Assembly: GCA_009268125.1 (NCBI GenBank)
Contig: WBOU01000005.1
Location: forward strand, 411,899-475,898
Direction: 5' to 3'
From: Chloroflexia bacterium SDU3-3
GTDB taxonomy: Bacteria > Chloroflexota > Chloroflexia > Chloroflexales > Roseiflexaceae
Length of the DNA: 64,000 bases
A program made the translations under genes and the position numbers. Shown piece by piece: positions 7,471 to 16,535 of this stretch (within the stretch, counting starts at the first letter, position 1; each line of letters opens with the position of its first letter). The notes below the pieces were generated by a model. The model saw only the letters and a list, made by a program, of their open reading frames with translations. It was not told where the DNA came from and searched no databases.

Positions 7471-10062
7471 ATGACCCCTCTGTGGCACCCCGATATTGTC
7501 CAGAAGCTGCTCTTTGCGCCACACCTGCTGCTATCGGCTGCGCCGTGGCGGCAGTGGGTCGAGGCTCATGGCGGCATTGGGCGCGCCTATCATTTTCTGC
7601 AGGGGCTGCCGCTGAAGGAGTCGCTGCGCGAGGTGCTTGCTGTGATCATCGCTCACCCCGGCGCATCGGTCACAGTCTACCACACGCAGCTTGGCCTGGA
7701 GCGGAGCGCCTACCACTATCGGCGCAAGCAGCTGATCGCCACCCTGACCGATCTGCTGAACAGCGAGGCCCCGCTGGCCCAGGGCGAGCCGCAGCTGCCC
7801 GCGCGCCGCACCGCGCTGCCGCGCCCAGCCGCGCTGGCCCTGATCGGGCGCGAGGCCGAGCTGCGCGAGCTGATCGAGCTGGCCCAGCAGCCGCACATCC
7901 GCCTGATCACGCTGCTGGGCGCGGGCGGCACCGGCAAGACCCGGCTGGCCATCCAGCTGGCCCAGCTGCTCGCGCCGCAATACACCGATGGCCACGTATT
8001 CATCCCGCTGGGCGACATCACCGACCCCGACCTGGTGCCGTCGACGGTGGCCCGCCACCTGGGCCTGAAGGATGCGGCGGATCGCAGCGCGCTCGACACG
8101 CTGGGCGCGCACCTCGCCGACCGCCAGATGCTGATCGTGCTGGATAATTTCGAGCATGTGCTCGGCCAGGCGTGCTTGCTAGCCCAGCTCGCAGACCTGG
8201 CCCGCTCCTGCACGCTGCTGGTGACCAGCCGCCGCGCGCTCAACATCTATGGCGAGCAGCGCTACTACGTGCCGCCGCTGGCGGTGCCGCCCGACGATGG
8301 CCCGATCAGCCCGGCGGCGGCCATGCGCTACGATGCGGTGCGGCTGTTCGCCGCCCGGGTGCGCCAGTTCCAGCCGCACTGGGAGCTTGCCCCAGCGACG
8401 GTGCCGCTGGTGGCAGCCATCTGCCGCCAGCTCGACGGGCTGCCGCTGGCGCTTGAGCTGGCGGCGGCGCGCGCCGCGGGCATGCCGCTGGCCACGCTGC
8501 GCGCGCGGCTCGGCGCGCGCTTCCAGATGCTCACCAACGGGCCTGTCGACCTGCCCGAGCGCCAGCGCACGCTGCTGGCCACCCTCGACTGGAGCTACGA
8601 CCTGCTGCCCGCCGATGCGCAGGCGCTGCTCGCCGCGCTGGGCGTCTTTGTCAGCGGCTGGGATCTGGATGCCGCCGAGGCGATCTGCGCGGGCGCGGCG
8701 GGGCAGATCCTGGATGCGCTCGATGTGCTGGTGCAGAGCAGCATGGTGGTGCTGCGCCCCACATCAGGCGATGGCGAGCGCTTCCAGATGCTCGAAACCA
8801 TCCGCGCCTACGCGGCAGAGCTCCTGCAGGCCAGCCCCGACCACGCGCCGCTGCGCGAGCGCCACGCCAGCTACTACCTAGCGCTGGCCGAGCGGCTCGA
8901 AGGGCAGATCAACGGCCCCGATCAGCTGGGCACACTAGAGCAGATCGCCGCCGACTACCCCAACATGCGCGCCGCCCTGCAGTGGGCGCTCGACCACGGG
9001 CGGCGGGTGCTGGCCGAGCGCTTCTGCGGGGCGCTCGGGCGCTTCTGGCTGATGCGCGGCATGTTGCACGAGGGCCGCATGTGGGTCGGCCTGGCCTGGC
9101 AGTGCCAGGGGCCATGCGAGCCGCTGAGCCACGCCAAGTCGCTCTGGGCGGCGGCCATCCTGGCCTACGATCAGGGCGATGAGGCCCAGTCGATCAGCTT
9201 CAGCCAGCAGGCGCTGGAGCTCTACCGGGCGGGCGGCGATCAGGCCGGCATGGCCATGTCGCTCATGGCCATGGGTGCGGTGGTGATGATGCGCGGCGAG
9301 TACGAGCGCGCCGCCGAGGCGCTGACCGAGGCGCTGGCGCTGTACCGCCAGCTGGGCGACACGCGCAATATCGGCGCGACGCTGCACAACCTGGGGGCCA
9401 CCGCAGGCGAGCAGGGCGATTTCGCCCAGGCCGAGATCTACTACGCCGAGTGCCTGCGCATCCACCGGCAGTCAAACGACGCATGGAGCCTGGCCCACGG
9501 CCTGATCAACTACGCGATGAGCCAGCATCACCAGGGCATGGTCACCGCCGCGACGCGGGCGATCTTCGCCGAGGGCCTGGGCCTGATGCGCCAGCTGAAG
9601 GACACCTACGGCATCGCCCGCGCCTACTTCCAGCTTGGGCTGCTGGCCTGCGACGATGGCCAGTTCGATCAGTCCTACGCCTACCTGCGCGACTCGCTGC
9701 AGCTGCAGCAGCAGATCGGCGACAAGCGCGGGATGATCAATAGCATCGAGGGCCTGGCCCGGCTCTGCATGGCCCAGGGGCGCTTTGTGTCGGTGGCGCG
9801 GCTGCTGGGGCTGGCGCTGGCGCTGCGCGGCGCGGTGGGCGTCCCGGCCTCGCCGGTGATGCGGCGCATGGCCTGCAAGACCCGGCTGGGCAGCCGCCAG
9901 CATGTCGCGCCGCAGCTGTGGGATCAGGCCTGGGGCGAGCTGCAGCACCTCTCGCTCGATCAGGGCGCGGCGCTGGCGCTGCGCTGCGCCCAGCCCGACC
10001 CGGCATGGCTGGCCCGCTTCCCCGCCCACTATCACGAGCGGCTCCTGCTCGGCATGGGCTAG
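7471..10062 (+). CDS. NB-ARC-type ATPase with TPR repeats, predicted signal-transducing regulator
   Basis: 863-aa STAND-like protein. The start at 7471 has AAGGAG 7-8 nt upstream; an in-frame start 39 bp earlier lacks this. The N-terminal about 110 residues are helical and may be a winged-helix or adaptor domain. The NTPase has a P-loop at about 150-158 (GAGGTGKTR), Walker B LIVLDNFEHV near 220, and the GLPLAL motif near 320. The C-terminal half (about 450-800) is TPR-like (GDEAQSISFSQQALELYRAGG, GATLHNLGATAGEQGDF). No LuxR helix-turn-helix is visible at the C-terminus, unlike MalT-type proteins, so DNA binding, if any, would use the N-terminal domain. Confidence 0.85.
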   Translation: MTPLWHPDIVQKLLFAPHLLLSAAPWRQWVEAHGGIGRAYHFLQGLPLKESLREVLAVIIAHPGASVTVYHTQLGLERSAYHYRRKQLIATLTDLLNSEAPLAQGEPQLPARRTALPRPAALALIGREAELRELIELAQQPHIRLITLLGAGGTGKTRLAIQLAQLLAPQYTDGHVFIPLGDITDPDLVPSTVARHLGLKDAADRSALDTLGAHLADRQMLIVLDNFEHVLGQACLLAQLADLARSCTLLVTSRRALNIYGEQRYYVPPLAVPPDDGPISPAAAMRYDAVRLFAARVRQFQPHWELAPATVPLVAAICRQLDGLPLALELAAARAAGMPLATLRARLGARFQMLTNGPVDLPERQRTLLATLDWSYDLLPADAQALLAALGVFVSGWDLDAAEAICAGAAGQILDALDVLVQSSMVVLRPTSGDGERFQMLETIRAYAAELLQASPDHAPLRERHASYYLALAERLEGQINGPDQLGTLEQIAADYPNMRAALQWALDHGRRVLAERFCGALGRFWLMRGMLHEGRMWVGLAWQCQGPCEPLSHAKSLWAAAILAYDQGDEAQSISFSQQALELYRAGGDQAGMAMSLMAMGAVVMMRGEYERAAEALTEALALYRQLGDTRNIGATLHNLGATAGEQGDFAQAEIYYAECLRIHRQSNDAWSLAHGLINYAMSQHHQGMVTAATRAIFAEGLGLMRQLKDTYGIARAYFQLGLLACDDGQFDQSYAYLRDSLQLQQQIGDKRGMINSIEGLARLCMAQGRFVSVARLLGLALALRGAVGVPASPVMRRMACKTRLGSRQHVAPQLWDQAWGELQHLSLDQGAALALRCAQPDPAWLARFPAHYHERLLLGMG

Positions 10063-10065
10063 CGA

Positions 10066-10103
10066 CACCAAGGCGGCTGGGGTTGCCCCCAGCCGCCTTG
10101 GTG
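10066..10103. terminator. Bidirectional hairpin between convergent genes
   Basis: Perfect 17-bp stem (CACCAAGGCGGCTGGGG and its complement) with a short loop, placed between the convergent regulator (ends 10062) and Calx-beta gene (ends 10120). No clear T-run follows, so it may be a weak or Rho-assisted terminator. Confidence 0.7.
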
Positions 10104-10119
10104 CCGTCCGTCGATCACG

Positions 10120-13002
10120 CTAGCACACCGTCGGGTCGCAGGCCAAATCGCCATCGATGGTGATCGGTATCTGCACCGGGCCGCCCAGCTGCGCCCCATG
10201 CGGCAAGAACAGGCCGAGCGTGAAATCCTCATCCAGCTCAATCGCCTTGTCGGTCAGCAGGTTGATCTCGATGTACTTTCGCGTCTCGCCGGGCGCAAAG
10301 CTGATCGTGCCCTTGAGCGCTTTGAAATCGACATCTTCGACCGCGCTGCCGCTGCTGCTGAAGTAGCTCACCTTCACCAGCTGGCTGGATGGCGCGCTCA
10401 GCTCGACCGCGACCAGCAGCGTGGTGCCCTCGGCGCCGTGGTAGTGGGCAGGGGTGAAGCGGATCGTATCGTTTGGCAGGATGGCGACCTTGGCCTCGGA
10501 CGGCGGGCTGACGCTGCTGCCGCCGGTGGCGGTCAGCTGGACCGTGAACAGCTCCTCGCCCTCCTGGATGGCATCTTCGTTGATCGGGATGCTGAGCTCC
10601 TGGGTCTGCTGGCCAGGCGCGAAGCTGATCGTCCCCGCCACACCCGCCGGGAAATCTGCGCCCGCCGTGGCGCTGCCGCCCACCGCCGTATAGCCAAAGC
10701 TGAGCTGCTGCTGGCTGGGCTGGCTCAGCTCCACGGTCAGCTGCACGCTGCCCGCGCCCTCGTGCACCTCGTAGCGGGCCGCGCTAAAATGGGCGCTGGT
10801 ATCGTCATCATGGATCACCACCTTCGTGGTTGTCTGCAAATCCAGATCGACCTGCGGGTTACCGATCAGCGCCAGCTGGAATTGCTCGCTTGGCTCGTAC
10901 TGGCTGTCGTTGATCAGCGGCACGCGCAGATTGGCCGAGTGCTGGGTGTGGCTGAAGGTGATGCTGCCGGTGGTAGCTTGGTAGTCGCTGCCCGCCTGGG
11001 CGGTCTCATCCTGGGTGGTGTAGCTGATCACCGCCGTCTCGCCGGGTTCCATGGTGCCGATCTGCCGGATGGCCACGTCAACATAGCCTATATTCTCATA
11101 CACATAGTAGGCTGGCGCGCCAACCATAAACTGGGCCTTCGCAGAGATGTAGATGACCGCCATCTCTACCGGCCCGATCGTTGCGCCATCGGCGTTGTAG
11201 AGCGAGAAAGAGAGGCTCTCCTGAACCTCGGTCTTGGTATCGTTGAGGATAGCGATGTGCACCAGCTTCTCGACCTCGCCAGGGGCGAAGGTGACGCTGC
11301 TGTCGACGGCGATGTAGTCCTCTCCCGCGCGGGCGTTGGCATCCCCCGTTCGGTAGTAGGCGGTCACCGGCTCGGCGGCGGGCTGGCTCAGCCGCACCGG
11401 CACCACGATCTCGCCCGCCCACTCCTTCACGTTGAAAAATGGCTGGGAGATCGAGACGCTGCTATTGCCGATCGCAAGATCCCCCAGGTAGTAGCTGCCA
11501 TCGCTCTGCTTGCCTCCAATCGCAAGGTTTAGCGGCACCTGATAGGGCGCGGGAGCCGCCACCTGGACGTGCAGCGCATAGGTACCGGCGGGCAGCGTGG
11601 CCGGTAGGTCAAATGCATCGGTTGTGGTCACCGGGCCGGTGGCCGCCTCAAGCACACTGCCGAGCTGGAACGCCGACTCGCCCTGCCATACGACCGCGCC
11701 ATTGTTGCGCAGCTGGAAGGTGGGGTGGACGGCATCGTAGATCGGCGCGTTGCCATGATTGCGCCAGGTGGACTCGATCGCCATCTGGTTCCCGGCAAAA
11801 GCGCCGAGCACGCGAACCTGATCAATGCCATAGCGGTAGCCTGCCAGCTTGCCTGCCTGCACCATATCGCGCACGTTCTCGTCGGTCCAGCTGGAGCTGG
11901 GGTCGCGGGTGCATGCGTTGTCGGGCGAGCTGTAGGGCGGCTGCTTGTAGGGCGGCGCAAAGTTGCCGTTGCCCACCAGCGAGACATGGTACTTGGGCAC
12001 CTGGCTTTTTGCCAGCGCAAACTGGGCCTGGGCCTCGGCTATGGGTTCGTCGGCCAGATATTCGCCGATCATCTCGGTGAAGACTGGCTCGTACTTCCAG
12101 CGCTCGCGGATGGCCTCGCCCACGGGCACGCCATGGATCACCGCCGTGCTCTGCATGGCGCGGTCGATATTCTGCATCTGGGCATCATGCCCCAGCGCAT
12201 CGCGGAACCAGCCCCAGCGCGGCATCTTGGTCATCGCATACTGGAAGATATACTGGTTGTTGTTGATCGAAGCACCATCACTACCATCGTTCTGCTGATC
12301 CGACAGCGCTATCTGAAGACGGTAGAGGCCGCGCAGCCGGCTGTGCCAGGCATCCACCATCCACTCGGCGGTCGCGGGGCTGGCCCAGATCGAGCTGCTG
12401 GCAGGGGTCTTGCGATTGATGTAGTTCTCGCCATACTTGCCGTAGCTGCGCATCTGGACACCGGCGATCCACGGGTGATCGGGGCTGTTGGCGGGGAACT
12501 CCTGCACAAAGCTATCGAGCAGCAGCTCTAGGCGCTGCCGCACCTGGGGGTTGTTGTAGTTGGGGTACCACACCCCGTCTGACCAATCGCCCCAGCCATC
12601 CTGCACCATATAGTTTGGCACGGCGGTCAGCGTACTCGTCACACTCACGCCGATGCCAAGCCAGACCCGCTGGCCGCGCGTGCGCGCCTTGTTCAGAACC
12701 TCATGCACCTTGCTCCAGTCATAGGTGCCCGGCGAGGACTCAAGTTTGCTCCACGCCCAGCGCTCATACTTATCTTTGTTCGAGATCAGGGCTGGGTCGC
12801 AGATGTAGGGCGGGGCCTGCCAGCGATACAGCCCGCGCCCAGGGTTGGGGATCTCATTGTTCTGCTCGATGGCGATCTGCTGCGGCTGGTAGGTTCCTTC
12901 GCCAATCGTTGTGAGCGGCCTGGCCTGGGCTGTCGGCGGGCCATGCGCTGGCGCGATAGCAGAAATGATCAGAATGGCTAGCCCTAAGAGCTGTCGTTTC
13001 AT
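10120..13002 (-). CDS. Secreted protein: glycosidase-like N-terminal domain plus four Calx-beta repeats
   Basis: 960 aa. The start at 13002 opens a clear signal peptide (MKRQLLGLAILIISAIAPAH) and is preceded by AAGGAG; the frame continues upstream only as the off-frame of another gene. Residues about 45-500 resemble DUF4832/DUF4874-type TIM-barrel proteins (start PNPGRGLYRW, then YDWSKVHEVLNKARTRG), suggesting carbohydrate binding or hydrolysis, without an identified catalytic pair. Four Calx-beta domains follow (about 530-960), each ending in a D/E-rich Ca2+-type turn and carrying AGxDY/F and ITFAPG-like blocks. Calx-beta repeats normally bind calcium and support adhesion. The N-terminal family call is tentative. 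Confidence 0.82.
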   Translation of the reverse strand: MKRQLLGLAILIISAIAPAHGPPTAQARPLTTIGEGTYQPQQIAIEQNNEIPNPGRGLYRWQAPPYICDPALISNKDKYERWAWSKLESSPGTYDWSKVHEVLNKARTRGQRVWLGIGVSVTSTLTAVPNYMVQDGWGDWSDGVWYPNYNNPQVRQRLELLLDSFVQEFPANSPDHPWIAGVQMRSYGKYGENYINRKTPASSSIWASPATAEWMVDAWHSRLRGLYRLQIALSDQQNDGSDGASINNNQYIFQYAMTKMPRWGWFRDALGHDAQMQNIDRAMQSTAVIHGVPVGEAIRERWKYEPVFTEMIGEYLADEPIAEAQAQFALAKSQVPKYHVSLVGNGNFAPPYKQPPYSSPDNACTRDPSSSWTDENVRDMVQAGKLAGYRYGIDQVRVLGAFAGNQMAIESTWRNHGNAPIYDAVHPTFQLRNNGAVVWQGESAFQLGSVLEAATGPVTTTDAFDLPATLPAGTYALHVQVAAPAPYQVPLNLAIGGKQSDGSYYLGDLAIGNSSVSISQPFFNVKEWAGEIVVPVRLSQPAAEPVTAYYRTGDANARAGEDYIAVDSSVTFAPGEVEKLVHIAILNDTKTEVQESLSFSLYNADGATIGPVEMAVIYISAKAQFMVGAPAYYVYENIGYVDVAIRQIGTMEPGETAVISYTTQDETAQAGSDYQATTGSITFSHTQHSANLRVPLINDSQYEPSEQFQLALIGNPQVDLDLQTTTKVVIHDDDTSAHFSAARYEVHEGAGSVQLTVELSQPSQQQLSFGYTAVGGSATAGADFPAGVAGTISFAPGQQTQELSIPINEDAIQEGEELFTVQLTATGGSSVSPPSEAKVAILPNDTIRFTPAHYHGAEGTTLLVAVELSAPSSQLVKVSYFSSSGSAVEDVDFKALKGTISFAPGETRKYIEINLLTDKAIELDEDFTLGLFLPHGAQLGGPVQIPITIDGDLACDPTVC

Positions 13003-13084
13003 AGATAGAGGTGGCTCCTTGCGCCCACCGAACGAGGCAGATGCCGCGCTCGGTGGGCGCTCGCTGATTACTGGGGAGGCCGCG

Positions 13085-13516
13085 CTACGGCGCGAAGTAG
13101 ACCGAGATCGAGTGGATGTAGTAGCCGCCATCGGTGCCGTTGGCATCATCGACGGCGGAAAACAGCGAGTGGCCCTGGAAGCTGCCCGACTGGGTGATGT
13201 TGAGCTACGCCCGCACCGAGCAGAAGGTGGTGTTGTAGCAGGTCTGGCTGCCGACGCTGCGCCCGCCATAGCTGGAGGTGAGGATGGTCTCGACATAGAT
13301 CACATCCGCCGGAGTGTTGCATGTGACGTTGCCCACCGAGATGGCGGTGGTCTTGCCGAGCTTGTAGGGCTTGCCGACGGATGGCGTGCAGGAGAGGTAG
13401 CCAGCGGTGCTGGCCGTGGGGGCCGCCGTGGCGGGCACGGATGCCGCAGTAAGCGCGATCAGCGCCGTGGCGGCGCTGGCCGCAGCCCGCGCGGCGAGCA
13501 GAGAAAACATGCGCAT
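13085..13516 (-). pseudogene. Small secreted protein, interrupted by an in-frame TAG at 13205-13207
   Basis: ATG at 13516 has AAGGAGGA just upstream and starts a signal peptide of about 30 residues (MRMFSLLAARAAASAATALI). The mature part has paired cysteines and ends at codon 104, a TAG. The same frame continues without a gap for 39 more codons to a second TAG at 13085-13087 and reads like the same protein (LNITQSGSFQGHSLFSAV ... HSISVYFAP). The family is not recognised. Either the gene has lost its C-terminus, the stop is read through, or there is a base error; the 103-aa form (13205-13516) is what a standard call would give. It lies 82 bp upstream of the Calx-beta gene on the same strand. 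Confidence 0.7.
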
Positions 13517-13654
13517 CGGTTCCTCCTTGTGGTCGTTGCGGTTATTCGCTAGGCACAAGGAGTATAGAAAAGACGCGGGGGTGTGGAGTCCGAAGAAGAT
13601 CCGAAAGCTGGCCAACATGTGTTGCGCTATCGTCCAGGCAGTGCCCGGGGTGCG

Positions 13655-14068
13655 CTACCAGCTCGCCTCGCGGAAGCTGAGCATGAACTGGAACGCCGCG
13701 CTGCCGCGACCCGGCAGCTGGTCGATATCGCTCGCCGTGTCGAAGAAATCGACAAAACCAGGCGCGAGCGCAGCCGTGTGGATGCGGTGAAAGCCCATCC
13801 ATCACGCGCCAAAGCTGCGCTGATCGATCGGCGAGTCATCGAGCTGAACGATATGGGTGTGGCGGGGGTCGCGGCAGATCGTGGCGTAGACCGCGCGCAC
13901 CGTGCGCTCCTCGCCCTCCAGGATCTGCATGAAGCTGCCAGCGCGATACAGCAGCAGCCCGGTGATACCGCGCGCCTGGTTGTTCCGGCGGCTGCTATCG
14001 AGCAGGGCCTCAAGTTCAGGCTGGGAAAACGGGCGAGCAGCCGAGCTAACGTAGATGATGCGGATCAT
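13655..14068 (-). pseudogene. Second BLUF protein, interrupted by TGA at codon 89
   Basis: The frame from ATG 14068 to the TAG at 13655 is 138 codons, exactly the length of the intact BLUF gene at 6777-7190. The flavin residues Y6, N30 and Q48 are kept (GITGLLLYRAGSFMQILEG). Codon 89, at 13802-13804, is TGA. It aligns with W89 of the intact copy (AppA W104), so one G-to-A change from TGG explains it. After the stop the frame resumes as WMGFHR and GFVDFFDTASD and ends FMLSFREASW, all alignable to the paralogue. A standard call gives only 88 aa (13802-14068). Decay, readthrough or a base error are all possible. Confidence 0.85.
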
Positions 14069-14239
14069 GCGGCACCTGCTGGCTCGACAGCGCCACCGGC
14101 ATCACACATCCAGTGCCCAACGGCGATGTCAAAAGCGGGGCAAAAGCTGACAGCTGAAGTTAGTATACGCAGGACGTGGGGCGCGCGCAAGCGACAGGGG
14201 CACCGCAGCAGGGCCTATGCGTTCTTGATTCAGCCAATC

Positions 14240-14347
14240 TTTTACCACGAAGGCGCGAAAGCGCGAAGATTTTATTTTCGAATCTTCGCGCCTTCGTGAT
14301 ATGCGTTCTCTTTTGTCGCCTTGGTGTCTTGGGATCTTGGTAGTAAA
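14240..14347. repeat. Interspersed repeat pair forming an inverted repeat
   Basis: Two facing copies of the CACGAAGGCGCGAA motif surround an AT-rich centre (TTTTATTTTCG), giving a long hairpin, followed by CTTGGTGTCTTGG and TTGGTAGTAAA. A short motif (AGGGCCTATGCGTTCT) just upstream recurs near 22448-22640 and 35930-36090. The whole 14069-14411 gap holds no gene. Confidence 0.85.
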
Positions 14348-14411
14348 CATAGACTGCCGAATGAGAAGGCATCGGCCCTGGGCACAGCAGGAAGGCGGGC
14401 AAGCGCCAATG

Positions 14412-15107
14412 CTAGCCCTTGCGCATCAGGTGGATGAGCAGGTGATCGCGCCAGAACAGCACCCAGCGCACGGTAAAGTAGACCTTGCGGTACAGCCAGC
14501 CCTGCCGCACCACATCGTAGTCCACCAGCACCACGCGGCCATCCTCGGTGTACATCAGGTTGTGCGAGCGCAGCAGGTTGCGCTCGACCAGGAAGCTCCA
14601 CATGCGCTCGGGCAGCGCGGCCAGGCTGTTGTTGCGCCGCCGCTCCTCGTGGCTCTTGCTGGCGCGGCCATACAGATCGGGCATGCTGCCGCTGTCGCCG
14701 TAGAAGCGCAGCGAGCGGGCGATGATATCGCGCAGCTGGATGGCGATGCTGCGGCGCTCCGCCTTGGGCAGGGCATCGTAGTCGAGCGCCGCCAGCGGGC
14801 GCGCGCCTTCCAAAAAGGGCTGGATGACCAGCACCTGCGCGCGGTGCGCCGAGTCGTCGGCGATCAGGTAGAAGCTGGGGATGCTGGCGCGCGGCCCCAG
14901 GCAGCGGGCGAAGCTGTCGGCGGCGTCGCGCATGCCCTGGGCGATCCGGGCCGCATCCGCCGCCGAGCCGCCTAGGTCGGCCTTCAGCTTCACCACATAG
15001 CGCCCGTCGTCGCTGCGGTAGACCTCGGTCTCGTTCCCGCCGCCCAGCCGCTCCAGCGAGTGATCCAGATCAATAGGGGCAAAAACCCGATCGGTGTAGT
15101 GTGCCAT
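14412..15107 (-). CDS. Predicted kinase-fold (APH/protein-kinase-like) protein
   Basis: 231 aa; ATG 15107 follows GAGAGG. Kinase-like landmarks can be read: GGGNETEVYRSDDGRYVVKLK (nucleotide loop and Lys, about 22-42), a hinge-like LVIQPFLEG (about 92), RSHNLMYTEDG and then LVDYD near 205, which would be the catalytic Asn and the DFG-like Asp. The end is basic with aromatic residues (TVRWVLFWRDHLLIHLMRKG). The substrate is unknown. This could be a small-molecule phosphotransferase or an inactive kinase homologue; the family call rests on motif order only. Confidence 0.55.
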   Translation of the reverse strand: MAHYTDRVFAPIDLDHSLERLGGGNETEVYRSDDGRYVVKLKADLGGSAADAARIAQGMRDAADSFARCLGPRASIPSFYLIADDSAHRAQVLVIQPFLEGARPLAALDYDALPKAERRSIAIQLRDIIARSLRFYGDSGSMPDLYGRASKSHEERRRNNSLAALPERMWSFLVERNLLRSHNLMYTEDGRVVLVDYDVVRQGWLYRKVYFTVRWVLFWRDHLLIHLMRKG

Positions 15108-15166
15108 AGCCCTCTCTGCTGCTGCGCTTCCTGCCCGCTACGACGACGCCCGCAGGCGCGGGGTTG

Positions 15167-15204
15167 CGCGGGCCACATCCGCCAAAGGGTGGATGTGGCC
15201 CGCG
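15167..15204. terminator. Hairpin between kinase-like gene and threonine aldolase gene
   Basis: 14-bp perfect stem (CGCGGGCCACATCC / GGATGTGGCCCGCG) with a 10-nt loop just after the stop of the threonine aldolase gene, which ends at 15212 on the minus strand. It lacks a T-run. Confidence 0.6.
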
Positions 15205-15211
15205 ACGCCGC

Positions 15212-16258
15212 CTAGGCCGCCAGCACCTGGGCGAAGATCTCCAGCGCCGCCTCCACATCGCCCGCGTCGATGCCATAGTGGGTCACCGCGCGCACCCGCC
15301 CGCCGCCGATCTCGCCCACCAGCACGCCGCGCTCGGCCAGCCGATCGATCAGCGCGGCGGCATCCAGCGGCGCACCCGCTTCCAGCGAGAACACCACGAT
15401 GTCGGTCTGCACGCTGGCCAGGTCGAGCTGCACATGGGGCAGCGTGGCCAGACCCTCGGCCAGGATGCGGGCGTTGGCATGATCCTCGGCCAGCCGACCC
15501 ACCATCTGCTCCAGCGCCACGATCCCCGCCGCCGCCAGCACGCCCGCCTGGCGCATGCCGCCGCCCAGCAGCTTGCGCAGCCGCCGCGCGCGGGCCACCA
15601 GCGCCGCATCGCCCGCCAGCACCGAGCCGACCGGAGCGGCCAGCCCCTTGGAGAGGCAGAACATCACGCTGTCCGCCGTGGTCGCGATCTGCGCGGCGGG
15701 CACGCCCAGCGCCACCGCCGCGTTGAACAGCCGCGCCCCATCCAGGTGCGTGGCCAGCCCGCGCCCGCGCGCGAACGCCTGGGCCGCGCGCATGTACTCC
15801 AGCGAGAGCACGGTACCGCCGCAGCGGTTGTGGGTGTTCTCCAGGCACAGCAGCCGCGTCAGCGCCTCGTGCGCGTCGTCGGGGTTGCGGACGCAGCCGG
15901 CCAGCGCATCCAGCGGCAGCTCGCCGTGGGGCGCGGTGGGCACGGGGCGCAGCGCCACCCCGCCCAGCACCGAGGGGCCGCCCGCTTCGTAGTGGAAGAT
16001 GTGCGACTCGTCGCCCACCAGGGCCTCGTCGCCGCGCCCGCAGTGGGCCAGCACCGCCAGCAGGTTGCCCATGGTGCCGCTGGGCACGAACAGCGCCGCC
16101 TGCTTGCCCACCGTGGCGGCGGCCAGCTGCTCCAGCTGGTTCACGGTAGGATCCTCGCCGTACACATCATCGCCCAGGTCGGCCTGGGCCATCGCGGCGC
16201 GCATCTCGGGCGAGGGCAGGGTCACGGTATCGCTGCGCAGATCGATCATCGTCGGCAT
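15212..16258 (-). CDS. ltaE: Low-specificity L-threonine aldolase
   Basis: 348-aa PLP enzyme that cleaves L-threonine or allo-threonine to glycine and acetaldehyde. Family signatures run in order: IDLRSDTVTLPSPEMR at the N-terminus, GDDVYGEDPTVNQLE, FVPSGTMGNLLA, ENTHNRCGGTVL, HLDGARLFNAA, and the PLP lysine in FCLSKGLAAPVGS (about residue 200). The start is the first ATG with a plausible upstream site; the longer frame upstream runs into the interspersed repeat. It could also act on other beta-hydroxy amino acids. It lies alone on its strand, with a repeat block upstream. Confidence 0.93.
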   Translation of the reverse strand: MPTMIDLRSDTVTLPSPEMRAAMAQADLGDDVYGEDPTVNQLEQLAAATVGKQAALFVPSGTMGNLLAVLAHCGRGDEALVGDESHIFHYEAGGPSVLGGVALRPVPTAPHGELPLDALAGCVRNPDDAHEALTRLLCLENTHNRCGGTVLSLEYMRAAQAFARGRGLATHLDGARLFNAAVALGVPAAQIATTADSVMFCLSKGLAAPVGSVLAGDAALVARARRLRKLLGGGMRQAGVLAAAGIVALEQMVGRLAEDHANARILAEGLATLPHVQLDLASVQTDIVVFSLEAGAPLDAAALIDRLAERGVLVGEIGGGRVRAVTHYGIDAGDVEAALEIFAQVLAA

Positions 16259-16351
16259 AGAGGCGCTTCCTTTCCTAGTCGGGAAAACCCATGCACCAGC
16301 ACCACGCGCCCCATCGCCGCCTGTGCGTGCAGCCCGCCCACTATACCACGG

Positions 16352-16502
16352 ACAAGAGTTCTCACCACAAAGACACGGGTTTTCACCACCAAGGCTCCAA
16401 AACACCAAGGGGCGAAAGAGGGCGAATGCCACGAAGACACGAAGGCGCGAAGGGGGAAAGAACCGATTCACCGCCAAGGCACCAAGACGCCAAGGGGCAA
16501 AA
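16352..16502. repeat. Interspersed 'CACCAAGGCACCAAGACGCCAAGG / CACGAAGGCGCGAAGG' repeat
   Basis: About two units of the family seen at 3034-3217, here in the opposite orientation, in the gap between the divergent threonine aldolase and folD genes. The remainder of the gap (16259-16907) carries the composite element and the folD promoter region. Confidence 0.88.
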
Positions 16503-16535
16503 GAGGCAGGAAAAAGCGCACCGCCCCAACCCTAC

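Noticed and set aside
13003..13296. N-terminal extension of the Calx-beta protein frame to 13296
   Set aside because: It is an off-frame of the small secreted gene; the true start at 13002 opens a signal peptide and has a ribosome site.
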